This document shows, one piece after another, positions 1-9,989 of a stretch of 64,000 bases of DNA. Position 1 is the stretch's first letter. The number at the start of each line of letters is the position of its first letter. Below the pieces are notes generated by a model. It saw only the letters and a program-made list of their open reading frames with translations. It was not told where the DNA came from and did not search any database. The DNA lies in the NCBI GenBank assembly GCA_009763385.1, contig CM019824.1, positions 143,351,705-143,415,704 on the forward strand. Direction: 5' to 3'. The translations under genes and the position numbers were made by a program. Origin of the DNA: Coix lacryma-jobi var. lacryma-jobi. Lineage: Eukaryota > Streptophyta > Magnoliopsida > Poales > Poaceae.

Positions 1-600
1 TGATGAAGCAAATGACCAAGCTGAAGAAACACAATCACCCGAGGCATTTTTTAGAGTTCATTATTTCCTAGTTATGATAGATATTGCAATTTCTTCATTG
101 ACCACTAGATTTGAGCAGTTGAAGGCATTTGAATAAGTGTTTAGTTTCTTTTCAACTCAACAAATTTGAAGTCATTGGATGACGACGATCTGTGCAAGTG
201 TTGCACCAATTTTGCAAAAAAGTTTTCTCATGATAATTCATCTCATGTTGGGATAAATGATTTTGTTTTTCAGAATTAAAGGTGCTGCAAATGACTTTAC
301 CAGATACTTTGAAGTCAGCAACTCAGATTCTTGAGTTCGTTATGGCTGCAAATTGCTATCCAAATGTTTTAGTTGCCTATCGAATCCTTTTGACTATAGC
401 TGTGACCATAGCCTCCACTGAAAGAAGTTTCTTCAAATTAAAATTAATGAAAAACTATTTGAGGTCAACTATGTCACAAGAAAGATTGAATGACTTAGCT
501 ATGTGCTGCATTGAGAAGGATATCTTAGACACTATTGATCTCAACATTGTTCTTAATGATTTTTGCATCAAGAAAAGCCCGACGGAGTCTCTTTTCATAA
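1..600 (+). pseudogene. hAT transposase C-terminal part, degenerate
   Basis: In frame from about 276 the reading is that of the C-terminal hAT dimerisation domain: a TLPDTL start, then YPNVLVAYRILLTIAVTIAS, then TERSFFKLKL, and finally the NYLRSTM and ERLNDLAM blocks. The segment 1-275 reads as the preceding part of the same protein (RFEQLKAFE) but in broken frames with stops, for example the TAA at about 134. The family is the 'zinc finger MYM-type protein 1-like' hAT transposases. The reading frame runs into a MITE at 601; without it the frame would close a few codons later. Host function is not expected. Confidence 0.75.
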
Positions 601-935
601 GGGCATCGCCAGTGTTTGCATCGAACCGAGCCGCATGTGTCAGGCCACGAAGACACCCTTGCGAGCGAACCGAAGACTGCTTCAGTGTGGAGTTCGTTTT
701 TTGGCTGCCAAACTTGTACGAAACAATAAATACAGATCGAAACGTTGTTTCTTCTACATGGCTCCATGCCTAAAAGCTAGCACGAAACAATATTAAATTG
801 CCCTTGCGTCGAACCGTCTTCAGACGTCGAACTGAAGATTTTTTCTCCACGGTTCAACTGCTCCAGTGTGGAGTTCAATTTTTCACCCCTTTCTCTCTCC
901 CCTCGGTTCGCTTTCTGCACACACTGGAGCTGCCC
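601..935. mobile_element. Tourist-like MITE (PIF/Harbinger type)
   Basis: The two ends are imperfect inverted repeats: GGGCATCGCCAGTGTTTGC on the left and, on the opposite strand, GGGCAGCTCCAGTGTGTGC on the right. The 335-bp element is flanked by TAA at 598-600 and 936-938, the 3-bp TWA target duplication of PIF/Harbinger elements. It contains no coding sequence and inserted into the end of the hAT transposase reading frame. Confidence 0.85.
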
Positions 936-1171
936 TAATGGGAGTTTGATTTATCTAGAATTTTGAGGTAATTAAATTAGTGTCATTTTCTTGTCCTTCT
1001 ATTTATTGTATGCTGGTATTCTCATTGCCCATCAATTAACTCCTATATGTATATATATACCTACATATAATTTCATATTATCATATATATAATTATACCT
1101 AGGTGTAGCCATAAGGGTCTATATCATCAAGTTCACGCCCTAGGGCCTTTGAAAACGTAGAACCGACCCTG

Positions 1172-1679
1172 ACTATCGGTTTGTGGTTGGCACCAGCAGT
1201 GATAATAACAAGGACCAGTAGGGGCCAGAGCAGCTCTCTAAACTATCGTAATTTCTTTTTATTTCAAGGGACCGAGATCTTGATAAATATATTTAAACTG
1301 TATCCGTATCATTTGTAATACTTAATGTTGATGGACCCGTCGTCTATGTAGAGATTATAAACGAAACCCTATTCCACGAAAAAAATATCAAATAAAATAA
1401 ATAAATTATAAAATAATAAAATACCAAAAAGGCATCGGTGCGGGTGAGCACAAGACTGACAGTGATGCTAAAGAGGACACTGTTAGTTTGAGCCACAAGC
1501 CAACAGTGTTTCTGAAGGCCTCAATGTCGGCTTGAGATGATAATTGACATTGTCGTCTAAGCCATTATTACCAGCTTGAGCCATAGACTGATAGTGATGG
1601 CTTGTTCAGGACTACCGACTTGAGTCACAAATCAACAATGTTGGCTTCCTCACCATTGCTGGTTTGAGCCACAAACCGA
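1172..1679. mobile_element. CACTA-like remnant, left part (subterminal repeats)
   Basis: Repeated copies of a motif close to CACTGTYGGTTTGWGSC occur in both orientations, some as facing pairs (for example 1480-1512). Such ACTGTCGGTTT subterminal repeats are typical of grass CACTA transposons. An AT-rich stretch (1250-1430) contains no recognisable gene. The true CACTA terminus was not found. A solo LTR splits this remnant from 3774-4040. Confidence 0.5.
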
Positions 1680-2097
1680 AAGTGTGAAGGACCGAGAATG
1701 CAATAGCAAGGCGACCAGAGGGGGGGTGAATGAGAGCACAAAAATTTCTCTCGAAACTTTGACCTTTTGTCCCCAAAATCAACCCCCGAAAGCTTCGATC
1801 GAAACCGTGATGCCCACGACCCTTGGAAGAGGGTGGATGATCTCTAGGATCACAGCGAGGCACCACAAAGCGATAGCAAACCAAACGCCAAAAGCTCCGG
1901 AGCAAGTTCAACCCTCAAAAATCAAGTCCCGAACGTAGATAGACGGCTACGTCGAGAAATTCTCAAATACCTATGTTAACTAGTAGCAAAGATACCTAGA
2001 GAGGTTCCTTATCAAGTCTAGGGCCAAGCGAGAAGTCCGAAAACCAAGCAAAGAAGCCGGGAGAGCAAACGCACTAAAATGCAACACTCAGCAGGAT

Positions 2098-2371
2098 CCC
2101 GGACTGTCCGGCCCTGGGGTCCCGGACTGTCCGCCCCTACTGCGGACTGTCCGCGAGGGGATGGCGGACTGTCCGCCGGCTAACTGAGCGAAACAGCAAG
2201 GTTGCTGAGCAGTCCCTGGACGACTCCCGGACTGTCCGCGGTTTATACCGGTGGACTGTCCGCCGGTCAACCGAGACCCAAACAGCAAGGACTCGCGGCC
2301 ACTGGTCTGGCCAAGTCCCCGACGCGCAAACTGTCCGCGGGAGGAACGGCGGACTGTCCGCGACCTCCCAG
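2098..2371. repeat. Cluster of GGACTGTCCG palindromes
   Basis: At least seven copies of the core GGACTGTCCG, or a one-base variant, occur in about 270 bp, on a GC-rich background inside the solo LTR. The core is an interrupted palindrome (CGGAC-T-GTCCG). Spacing is irregular, roughly 20-60 bp. Confidence 0.8.
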
Positions 2372-3157
2372 TGAGGGCGATTTCGGTCGCCCCTCACACA
2401 ACTCTTCCCAAATCCGAATCAAAACTCAATCCCACGTTCCCAAACTTGGAGAGGATGATCACGAGGTAGTTAGGAGACTATCCCCAAGAAATCATCCGCT
2501 CAAATCGATTCAATCACCGGGAAATCGAAAGGGGAGGAGTATGAACGAGAAAGCGCCACAAAAACGAAATCAACCCGATATACTTGCTCGTGAGGAGTTA
2601 GATAAATTCCTTCGGTGGAAGTGATCTCCTCACTATAAAGAACAAGTTGATTCAAACGGATTTCGCAAAGACGCAGTAGAGAGGGAGATCGAGTGACGGG
2701 AAAATCGCGGAGAAACGAAGAACGCAAAGAACACGAACAAAACGTGAATCAAGTCATCGATCTGCAATCGTGTGGCTACCACACGCTACAACAGTGAGAT
2801 TACGGTCTCACTTCCTCAAAATCTCCAGTACACCGAGGTATGGTTCTCTGCGGATCCCAGTAGCTACAGTAGGGGATTGGGAGAGCAGAAAACCCTAGAA
2901 GCAAAGAGCAAATAACTGAGATAAAATGGGAGGAGGGTGTCTCCCTCTACTTATCCTAATTCTAATTCCTACTCTACCCCTCTCTAGTTACAGAGCGAAC
3001 CAGCTAAACCCTAGGGTTATTCTGGACCAACTAGAAGATGCTGGTGATCCGACGGCCACGCCCGCACAACTGGTAGCGCACATTGCCTCAACGCAACCTC
3101 ACCGATTGCCGCCACGTGCCGCCACCGCTCCGCTCGTCCTTTTCCTGGACTTCGCCC

Positions 3158-3419
3158 CCGGTTTTGAGGCCCAAACCGGAAAACCAGTCTTCACGACCAA
3201 CCCCCGGTTTTGAGGCCCAAACCGGGAAACCAGCCGTCCATCGCCTGAGTTTTGTGGCCCAAACTCAGAAACCCGCAGCACCCAGGTTTTGAGGCCCAAA
3301 CCTGGAAACCGTCCTCAGCCCGAGTTTTGTGGCCCAAACTCGGAAACCATCAGCGCCCAGTTTTTGAGGCCCAAACCTGGAAACCGTCCACTCGGTGGTT
3401 TTTCTGTGGCTCAACCACC
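3158..3419. repeat. Array of seven imperfect hairpins with covarying stems
   Basis: Seven units repeat about every 38-45 bp at 3158, 3203, 3245, 3281, 3319, 3357 and 3394. Most have a loop TGWGGCCC between arms ending in GTTT and starting AAAC, usually followed by GAAACC. The outer 4-5 bases of the stem differ between units (CCGG, CTGAG, CCAGG, CCGAG, GGTGG), yet the opposite arm is changed to match in nearly every unit. Unit 6 has one mismatch. The array lies in the solo LTR. Confidence 0.85.
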
Positions 3420-3773
3420 AAACCGAGCCGTAGAAGGGATGCACCGCCCGTGCACCCCGTCCACCGACATGTGTCCCCAAGTCCTCGACTCGAGCAACAC
3501 CATGCCCGCAAGTCTCCGCTCGTCGCTGTCCCAGGCTGCCAGCCACCACAGCTGATCCTCGGGCCACCGGTCTCTCAGTCCAAGCCTCACGTCCGCCCTT
3601 CGCCACTCTCGGTCCATCGACACGGCACGTCTTTACTTGACCTTCACCTTGCCTTTGATCACTGTATCCGTGCTCGACACCTGCACAACACAAGCCAAAG
3701 AACATGCGCATTATCCCAATTGACAACACTCATCACTCAGAGACTCGGCATACACCCATGTATCCGCAAAGTG

Positions 3774-4040
3774 TTGTCTTGTTTAGCACAACCAGCTTGA
3801 GCTACAAAGCGACAGTGTTGCTCATCACTGTCAATTTTTCTCTCAAACTGACAGTGTTGGTTTCACTTGATAATGTTAAATGGTTCTATGAACGACACTA
3901 TTGTATGTGCTTCACTAGCGGTTTAGAGTAACCGACAATGATGTAAACTCCACGTTACTGCATCACTAGTGTTGGTTTACAATCTGACAGTGAATGGGGA
4001 TTTTGAACCAACCGTGTCGTCTTACTCTGGGTGTGGTTTC
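3774..4040. mobile_element. CACTA-like remnant, right part
   Basis: The CACTGTYGGTTT-type repeats continue here after the solo LTR, again in both orientations (for example near 3800-3860 and 3910-3990). The right terminus is not clear; the AT-rich 3' flank of the glycosyltransferase gene starts around 4040. Confidence 0.45.
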
Positions 4041-4122
4041 TTTAATCTTTTATTCAACCAATTTTTTTTGTCTTCGTTTACCTTCAATTCACGAACTTGT
4101 AGGCTTTTCATCAATAATATAA

Positions 4123-5634
4123 TCACGCATCGGCAAATTTTCCCTCGTTCTTGTAGAGTAGCACCGTGTGGATGATCCTGTCGAGGTTTGTCTCCGCAGG
4201 CCCACCCGGCAGCGCTGCCTTTGCGGCCTTCTCCTTCCACTCCTCGGCGCGCCGGCGCATCTCCCGGCCCTTCTCCCCGTGCATGGCCTCCTTTAAGATG
4301 GCCGCCACCTCGTGGCGCCGCACCTCACCGCCAATCTCCATCCCGACGCCCCACTCTGTGCGCTTGTACCGGCAGTTGGTCTGCTGCTCCGCGAAGAAGG
4401 GCCAGCTGAGCATGGGCACCCCTGCGCAGAGGCTCTCCAGCGTCGAGTTCCAGCCGGAGTGGGTCAGGAACACCCCTACCGCCTCGTGCCGGAGCACCGC
4501 CTCCTGCGCGCACCACGTGGTCAGCAGCGCGCGGCTCTCGACGGCGGACGCGAACTCCGGCGGCAGCACGGCGGAGTCGCCCTTGACGAGGTCCGGACGG
4601 ATGTTCCACACGAACGGGTAGCCGCTGTCGGCCAGGCCCCAGGCGAACTCGAGCAGCTGCGAGTTGGTCATCACCGTGATGCTGCCGTAGTTCACGTACA
4701 CCACGGACCGCGGCGCCGGCGCGCGACCGGCGAGCCACTCGAGGACGCCGTCCTGCTCCTTCCAGAGGTTGCAGCCGAGGCCCGCGAGCGGGCTGCCGGC
4801 GGGGACCTCGTGGCGCTCGCGGAGCAGGAGCGGGCCGACGGGGTACACCGGCGGGAGGACGCCGCGCATGGCGTCCAACGTGGTGCGCTCGAGGTCCTCG
4901 AAGGTGTTGATGATGACGGCGTCCGGGACGAGCGATATCCGCTCGGACTCGTGCAGGAGGAAGTTGAGCATGGCGTCGCCACGGTCCGTGGTGCGCATGA
5001 AGCTGGGGAAGTCCCGCAGCTGCACGCCGTCGCACATGCCGTGCGCGCCGGTCACCACGGCGGCGAGGTGGCCGCCGCGGACGTCCGCGAGGTCGGCCTC
5101 GTGCTTGAACGGCACGAGGCCCAGCTCGATCAGGTTGCTGAAGTTGCGGATGCCCATGTACCCGCAGGCGCCGATGGTCAGGAACGCGGCGACGGGCACG
5201 CCGATCTCCCTGCCGGCGTCGAAGCCGAACGACATGATGGCGTCCACGACGAGGCAGGTGACCGGCGGAGACTCGTCTGCGGCGTCGGCGTCGGCGTTGA
5301 TCCTGGCGAGGAGGGAGAGGAGGTGCGGGAGGCACTTGGTCTTGGTGGCGTTGCAGAGCGCGGGGATGTCCTGCGTGGCGTCGGCGTCGGAGGGCGGGAG
5401 GCCGTCGGGGATGGCGTCGAAGCGGAAGCCGGGCACGCCGTGGAGAGCGTTGGGCCCGCGCGTGTGGAGCAGGCGGCGGTGGTTGAACTCGGTGTTGACG
5501 AGGGTGACGTGAAAGCCTCGCGCGTGCAGGAGCTTGGCCAGCTTGAGCATGGGCGTGATGTGGCCCTGCGACGGGAACGGCACGCACACGACGTGCGCTC
5601 GCCGCTGGCCCTCCGCCGGCGTTAGTGACCCCAT
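4123..5634 (-). CDS. UDP-glycosyltransferase, UGT85-like
   Basis: Family 1 plant glycosyltransferases move a sugar from a UDP-sugar to small acceptors in the cytosol. This 503-residue intronless frame has the N-terminal FPSQGHITP motif (catalytic His about residue 25), a matching Asp in LVVDAIMSF (about 131) and a full 44-residue PSPG box (about 374-417) starting WCAQ and ending EQ. Trp at box position 22 and Gln at position 44 favour UDP-glucose. Overall length and the VNTEFNHRRLL and SFGFDAGREIGVP blocks fit the UGT85 group; the acceptor cannot be told. I chose the ATG at 5632-5634. The in-frame ATG at 5677-5679 lies about 30 bp from a strong TATA box, at the expected cap site, so it is unlikely to be used. 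No lesion is visible. Confidence 0.9.
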   Translation of the reverse strand: MGSLTPAEGQRRAHVVCVPFPSQGHITPMLKLAKLLHARGFHVTLVNTEFNHRRLLHTRGPNALHGVPGFRFDAIPDGLPPSDADATQDIPALCNATKTKCLPHLLSLLARINADADAADESPPVTCLVVDAIMSFGFDAGREIGVPVAAFLTIGACGYMGIRNFSNLIELGLVPFKHEADLADVRGGHLAAVVTGAHGMCDGVQLRDFPSFMRTTDRGDAMLNFLLHESERISLVPDAVIINTFEDLERTTLDAMRGVLPPVYPVGPLLLRERHEVPAGSPLAGLGCNLWKEQDGVLEWLAGRAPAPRSVVYVNYGSITVMTNSQLLEFAWGLADSGYPFVWNIRPDLVKGDSAVLPPEFASAVESRALLTTWCAQEAVLRHEAVGVFLTHSGWNSTLESLCAGVPMLSWPFFAEQQTNCRYKRTEWGVGMEIGGEVRRHEVAAILKEAMHGEKGREMRRRAEEWKEKAAKAALPGGPAETNLDRIIHTVLLYKNEGKFADA

Positions 5635-5703
5635 ATGATCGCGCGGCACTTCCGGTTCCAGTTCCAGGTGAATTTGCACTTGCTCGGAGCTTGGAAAGAG
5701 GTT

Positions 5704-5711
5704 TATTTATA
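5704..5711 (-). promoter_or_regulatory. TATA box of the UGT gene
   Basis: TATAAATA on the minus strand. It places transcription start near 5675-5682, giving a leader of about 40-50 nt to the ATG at 5634. Confidence 0.7.
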
Positions 5712-6036
5712 GCACTCGTACAGCAACCGCCTGTTCAAAATCCTAGTGACCGAAGAGAGGCGAATGCCGTTTTCCCCTTCTTCCTCCTAGCCCTCGGAAA
5801 ATGATGTAAGTACCCGGATCTTATTTATTATTACTCGAAATTACAACAGACATACATGGAAACATCTATCTTATTCTCCGAGTACTAAATGTGTCTTGTG
5901 AAAGAAGGAAGTTTGTCTGTTTGTTGTATGCATGTTCACTGTTGTTGACGCCGTCCGAAACGTTCTCACAGCCGTTAGGGTTTTAAACGGTTTCATAACG
6001 TCGTCTCAAAAAAATGAACGGTTACCGAAATAGATC
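5712..6036. other. Divergent intergenic region
   Basis: About 325 bp between the TATA box of the UGT gene (minus) and that of the retroelement antisense gene (plus). No gene is seen. Left of about 5930 the sequence appears to be UGT promoter. From about 5930 it resembles the upstream region of the antisense gene in the inner element (an AACGGTTACCG-like stretch near 6015). No LTR or CCGACA end is present, so the retroelement is truncated here. Confidence 0.5.
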
Positions 6037-6044
6037 TATAATAA
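6037..6044 (+). promoter_or_regulatory. TATA-like box of the outer antisense gene
   Basis: TATAATAA on the plus strand, about 90 bp upstream of the first ATG (6130). The position matches the TATA box found before the equivalent gene of the inner element. Confidence 0.5.
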
Positions 6045-6129
6045 GCCGCCGTCGGGCCTGTGTTTTCCTCACGCTTTCATCAAGTCATTGCCTTCAGAGT
6101 TAGAAATCCCCCTAGTCAATCCTCAGTTG

Positions 6130-9100
6130 ATGCGCAGGAAATCTCTTGCTACCAACATGGGTCCTAAAAAGCAAGCCGCTGCGGTAAAGAAGGCCAGGAA
6201 CACCACTACTGGGACGCCGCGCCATCCTTGCCCGCCCACTGATGTCTTGGCATGGAAGATGCCGGATACCAGGCTAACGGAGCTTGCTTACTTGGCGCAA
6301 CAAGGTTTGCTCCGAGCACAGCCATTGGATGGGTGGAGGGTACCGACTGATCATCGTGCCCCCGCCCCCAACACCACGGAGATAGTCATGTTCAAATCTT
6401 TCGTGGAGCGGGGATTGGGACTTCCAGCGTCGGACTTCTTGCGAGGGTTGCTCCATTACTATGGTTTGACTCTCAACCATATCACTCCCAATGCCTGCTT
6501 CCATATTGCCATCTTCACTCATCTGTGTGAAGCCTTCCTGGGTATTTGTCCATCCTTTACTCTCTTCCGCTACTTCTTCTGGGTGAAGTGTCAACCTAGT
6601 GACGCTAGCGTTGAGGTAGTTGGAGGGGCAAGCATCCAGCTTAGGCTAGAAGTGACCACGCAGTATATTACTGTGGAGCTGACAGATTCTGTCCGAGATT
6701 GGGCTGTCGAGTGGTTTTATATGGCCAACCCTCCGCCGGCTCTTCGCCGCCATGATGGATGGCCTCCACGAAAGTGCCGGGAGTGGAAGGACAAGATTAC
6801 CGCCGTTGAGGTAAAGGTTGTCCAACCCTTCATTGATATGATAGATGGATTAAAGCTTGGCGGATTGAACGGGTACACCGTCGTCCAAGACTTCGTCGCG
6901 CGTCGCATCCATCCTCTTCAACAGCGAGCCAACTTTGGCTTTGAGTACCTAAGTACGAAGGACCCGGGTCGTCATGATGCCGATCAGCTGCCTGATCATG
7001 AGATCCTGAGGAGGGTGAACCGACTGCTCAATAGTCGTGAACACCTTGTTCCAGTGATGACAACATTCTGCGCCATCAACCCGCCTCCTCAGGTGAGTAG
7101 TTGTCTTGTCTTGTCTTTGAGATTCTTAGTAGATATCGTTATGACTTGACTGAGTTTTCTTCTTTTATAGGGCCAGAGGAGAGATAACAATGATTGTCCG
7201 CCCTTGCCTCCGGCGACTGAAGAAGGCGGAGGCATAGTTCTAGGAGGTCCTATCCGAAGTGAGGACCTTCCGAACAACTCAAGCTCTCCTGATGACCTTG
7301 ATTGGCTTGACACAGAATCAACTGACTCTGATGTCATGCTCATAGACCCGGAAGCTGAGAGTAGCCGGAAGAGGTCGCCAACTCCACTCCAAGAAGCCGG
7401 GGAACCTGTCCCGAAGAAGACTCGCACTGGTAGGCGCCGTGCTTGTCGAAAAGTACTTTTGTCACCAGCATTGGTTGAAAAGCACTGTAATATGGGTGCT
7501 CCTGGTAAGGGGAAACCCGAGTACCTTGTACTCCTTTTGTTTTTGGATTTTGATAAACCCTTGTCTTATATATGTCTTTGTACAAGATACTGAAACAATC
7601 CAAGGGAATTCAAGCAGTGCGGTCCCTAAGGAGGCTCCGACTCCAGACCCGCTACTGAAGAAACCTCTCTTGAAGTTGCCGCGGCCATTAAAGCTCGTAA
7701 AGTAAGTCACATGATTTTACTTGTAGAGTGCTCGCATAGTTCTGGTACTAACATAGATACTCATCCGTTGTAGGAAAACGAAGCCGACTGCAGTAGCCTC
7801 AGATGGGGTCCCTGACACTCGGGCGGTAGAGGAGTCGGAGACGATGGACAAAGAAGAAAACAACGCCCCTCCTGTCTTTAGTCAGGTAGATGCTTTACCC
7901 GGCTCCTCTCTGTCGGGCCTCAGGTCGATACAGCACCTGAAGTGGATCTGCTCCCTTTGCCTCAGGTTGGTGTGCCATTCTCGATCTTCTGTTCTCCTGC
8001 TCAGTTGGAATTTGACCGAGTAATGAATGAGTGGTTTTTCCGCACTCGACAGCCGGACGAGCCAACCCTGGAGATGGTCTTAGCCGACGTTAATGCTGAG
8101 ACATCTACTCTTCCCTAGGGCGGGTCCGCGGGTGACCCCGAGTCCTCGCGTCAAGGAGCGACGCTTGATGTCATGGGTTATGACCAGGACCTCACCCGGC
8201 TGAAGGAGCTAAGTGAGCAAGTGAGGGCCCCTGTCGAAGCCCTTCAACAGTTTGTTGAGGTAAATCTTTTGAAATCCTCTTCAAGAGTTACAGTCTCATT
8301 TGAGTACTGACAGTAATATTTTTGTGCAGGGCTTTGATGTGAAGGTCAAGGACCAGATCACTCGGATCCGTCAGGAGATGTCTCGTGAGAATCAAGAGCT
8401 CCGAGATTACATCGCCCAGGACCAAATTAGCCAGAAAGTGGCCACCCAACTCCTGCACAATCGCATCAACGAGCTTCAAGGTAGTCTTAAGACTGCAGTA
8501 GCTGAGCGTGACGCTGCCAACAACCGGGAGGTTGCGCTGATAGCCAAAGATGCCTCCTTGGAGCAGAAGATGAAGGAGCTAAAGAAAGCTTCCAAGAAAC
8601 AACCGGATGGTAAGTTGAAAATACTGCTCCGAGCCTTTGTATCCTTGCTAACTGCTGACACGGTATCCGACTAATGTGTCTTCAGATGCGAACAAACTGG
8701 CTTCCGGGTGGCAAAGCGCGTTCAACCGAAAGCAGGCGGAGCTTGAGGAGGTATTTGCTAATGCAAAAAGTACTCTTCAAGAGGCCAAATTGATGCGTGA
8801 GGGTGCTGACCGGGACCTCCTGCAGGCTTTGAAATCTACGAAGGAGTCGCGGGAAGCTCTCGAGTCTTCGCAGGCTTCTTTGAAGGCGTTGGAGCGTGCC
8901 GTCGAGCCCATTCTGGATATGATTCCGTGCCCTGAAGGAGTCGAGGAATCTTTGATTGATCGGGCCAAAGCTGCACCTGGACGGCTGGCTCAGTATATCA
9001 AAGATATGTCGACTTCAGTTGTGCAGGGTCTAATGGTGACACTGCGACTGCATTTGCCGTCCTTCGACTTATCATCTCTTATGACGCTTCCTGAAGGCAA

Positions 9101-9185
9101 AGGCGATGAGGATCTTGCGGCAATGCAAGAGGTGGTGAAGACCGCGGCGGAGGAGTACTCGCAGATTTTAGATCTTGTAGAGTAG
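6130..9185 (+). pseudogene. Antisense extra gene of the outer Tat element ('putative gypsy type transposon' family)
   Basis: The model has six exons with GT-AG junctions and kept phase: 6130-7092, 7171-7429, 7587-7701, 7774-8259, 8330-8609, 8686-9185. Exon 1 encodes the domain Pfam calls Transposase_28/putative gypsy type transposon, with LAQQGLLRAQPLDGWRVP, then GLGLPASDFLRGLLHYYG and FHIAIFTHLCEAFLG. The middle is acidic and low in complexity; the last two exons look like coiled coil (QLLHNRINELQGSL, SREALESSQASLKALERAVE). Despite the Pfam name no transposase activity is known to me. An alternative start is 6157, in better context. Lesions are a frameshift in exon 4 near 7915 and an in-frame TAG at 8116-8118. 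It runs against gag-pol and was probably driven by its own promoter. Confidence 0.75.
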
Positions 9186-9989
9186 CTTAGCCTCCTTGAT
9201 CGTTTAATTGCCGCTTGTATTCCCTGGAAACAGTTATTGTCAAATATAAAGAATCAAAGTATTGGTTACTTTTGAATCTTTGTGAAGTTCATATCAACTC
9301 GTCATTGCAAGAAATTTCTTGTCAATGGGTTGTTTCTGTTTGATGTGGATGTATGACCAGGCGTCTTATTAGACGAGTCTATCCGGGTGCTCTCTAGCAC
9401 TTGAGTTTGGGTTGTGTGACTTCGTTTCTCTAGTAGTCTTATGACGATCATGTAGAGAACTTAGTCTTGCCCGAGTACTACTCTTAGTACCCTTGTTCAA
9501 GGGATAATTTTGATCAAGCACCTCTTGAAGGACCGTGGTAATGATTCCTTCTGGGTGAATCATATTCTCTTGGTACTCGCAGCTTGAGTGCGAAAATGGG
9601 TGGACCTCTATCCGGTTAAGTTGTAGCGAGGTGAGTATTACTCCCCTTGTTACACCTTATAGGAACTAGTATCTACTATGGTAGATACCATATTCGCTAT
9701 AGGTTGATAGCCGGGTATTAAACCGTACTATCATTAGAGTTGTATTGAGCTCGGAGCTCGTAACTCGAGTATGGTTGCCGCTGAACCAGTCCATCCGAGT
9801 AATATTATATATTAATCGGTGGGATACAATAACTAAAGTTTATTGTATAGTTGATGGGCTTCATCCGACTAAATAGTCGTGATGAAGTATAACAGAGAAA
9901 TAAAAGCTCTTGTTGTTGATGAACTGCAAACTTTATTAATATCTGTGTAGTGAATACATTTGCCCTGAGTCAGATTTCTAGCGTGGTCC
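9186..9989. other. Non-coding region between convergent genes of the outer element
   Basis: Here the 3' ends of the antisense gene (plus) and of integrase (minus) face each other over about 800 bp. AATATAAAG near 9244 may serve as a poly(A) signal. I see no gene in it. Confidence 0.5.

Larger units (their letters stand above)
1..1171 (+). mobile_element. hAT element, 3' part (zf-MYM1/TTF type)
   Basis: The stretch holds the end of a hAT-type transposase and then an AT-rich 3' region. It stops at 1171 in a terminal sequence that reads CAGGGTCGGTTCTACG on the minus strand, the kind of end I associate with zf-MYM1/TTF hAT elements of grasses. The left end lies outside the window, so no target duplication can be checked. 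A Tourist MITE sits inside (601-935). Stop codons in the upstream transposase part show that this copy is dead. Confidence 0.7.
1685..3768. mobile_element. Solo LTR (2084 bp)
   Basis: The sequence begins TGAAGGACC and ends TATCCGCA, so it has TG...CA ends. It is flanked by a perfect 5-bp direct repeat AAGTG (1680-1684 and 3769-3773), the signature of an LTR-retrotransposon insertion. No gag or pol coding sequence lies between the ends and the CACTA-type repeats resume directly outside, so this is a solo LTR. It holds a cluster of CGGACTGTCCG palindromes (2098-2371) and a hairpin array (3158-3419). The retrotransposon family was not identified. Confidence 0.75.

Noticed and set aside
3158..3419. 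CRISPR-like array
   Set aside because: The regular hairpin units have variable stems and no unique spacers, and this is a plant nuclear LTR.
4325..5587. 420-codon minus frame inside the UGT gene
   Set aside because: Arginine/proline-rich out-of-frame reading of the same gene; the PSPG box is in the other frame.
4312..5625. Long plus-strand open frame (437 codons) opposite the UGT gene
   Set aside because: It is a shadow of the GC-rich third-position bias of the UGT coding strand; the translation is low-complexity and shows no domain.
9370..9900. Possible 3' LTR of the outer element
   Set aside because: There is no TG...CA-bounded match to 26545-26958 and no polypurine tract; it lies between convergent coding regions.
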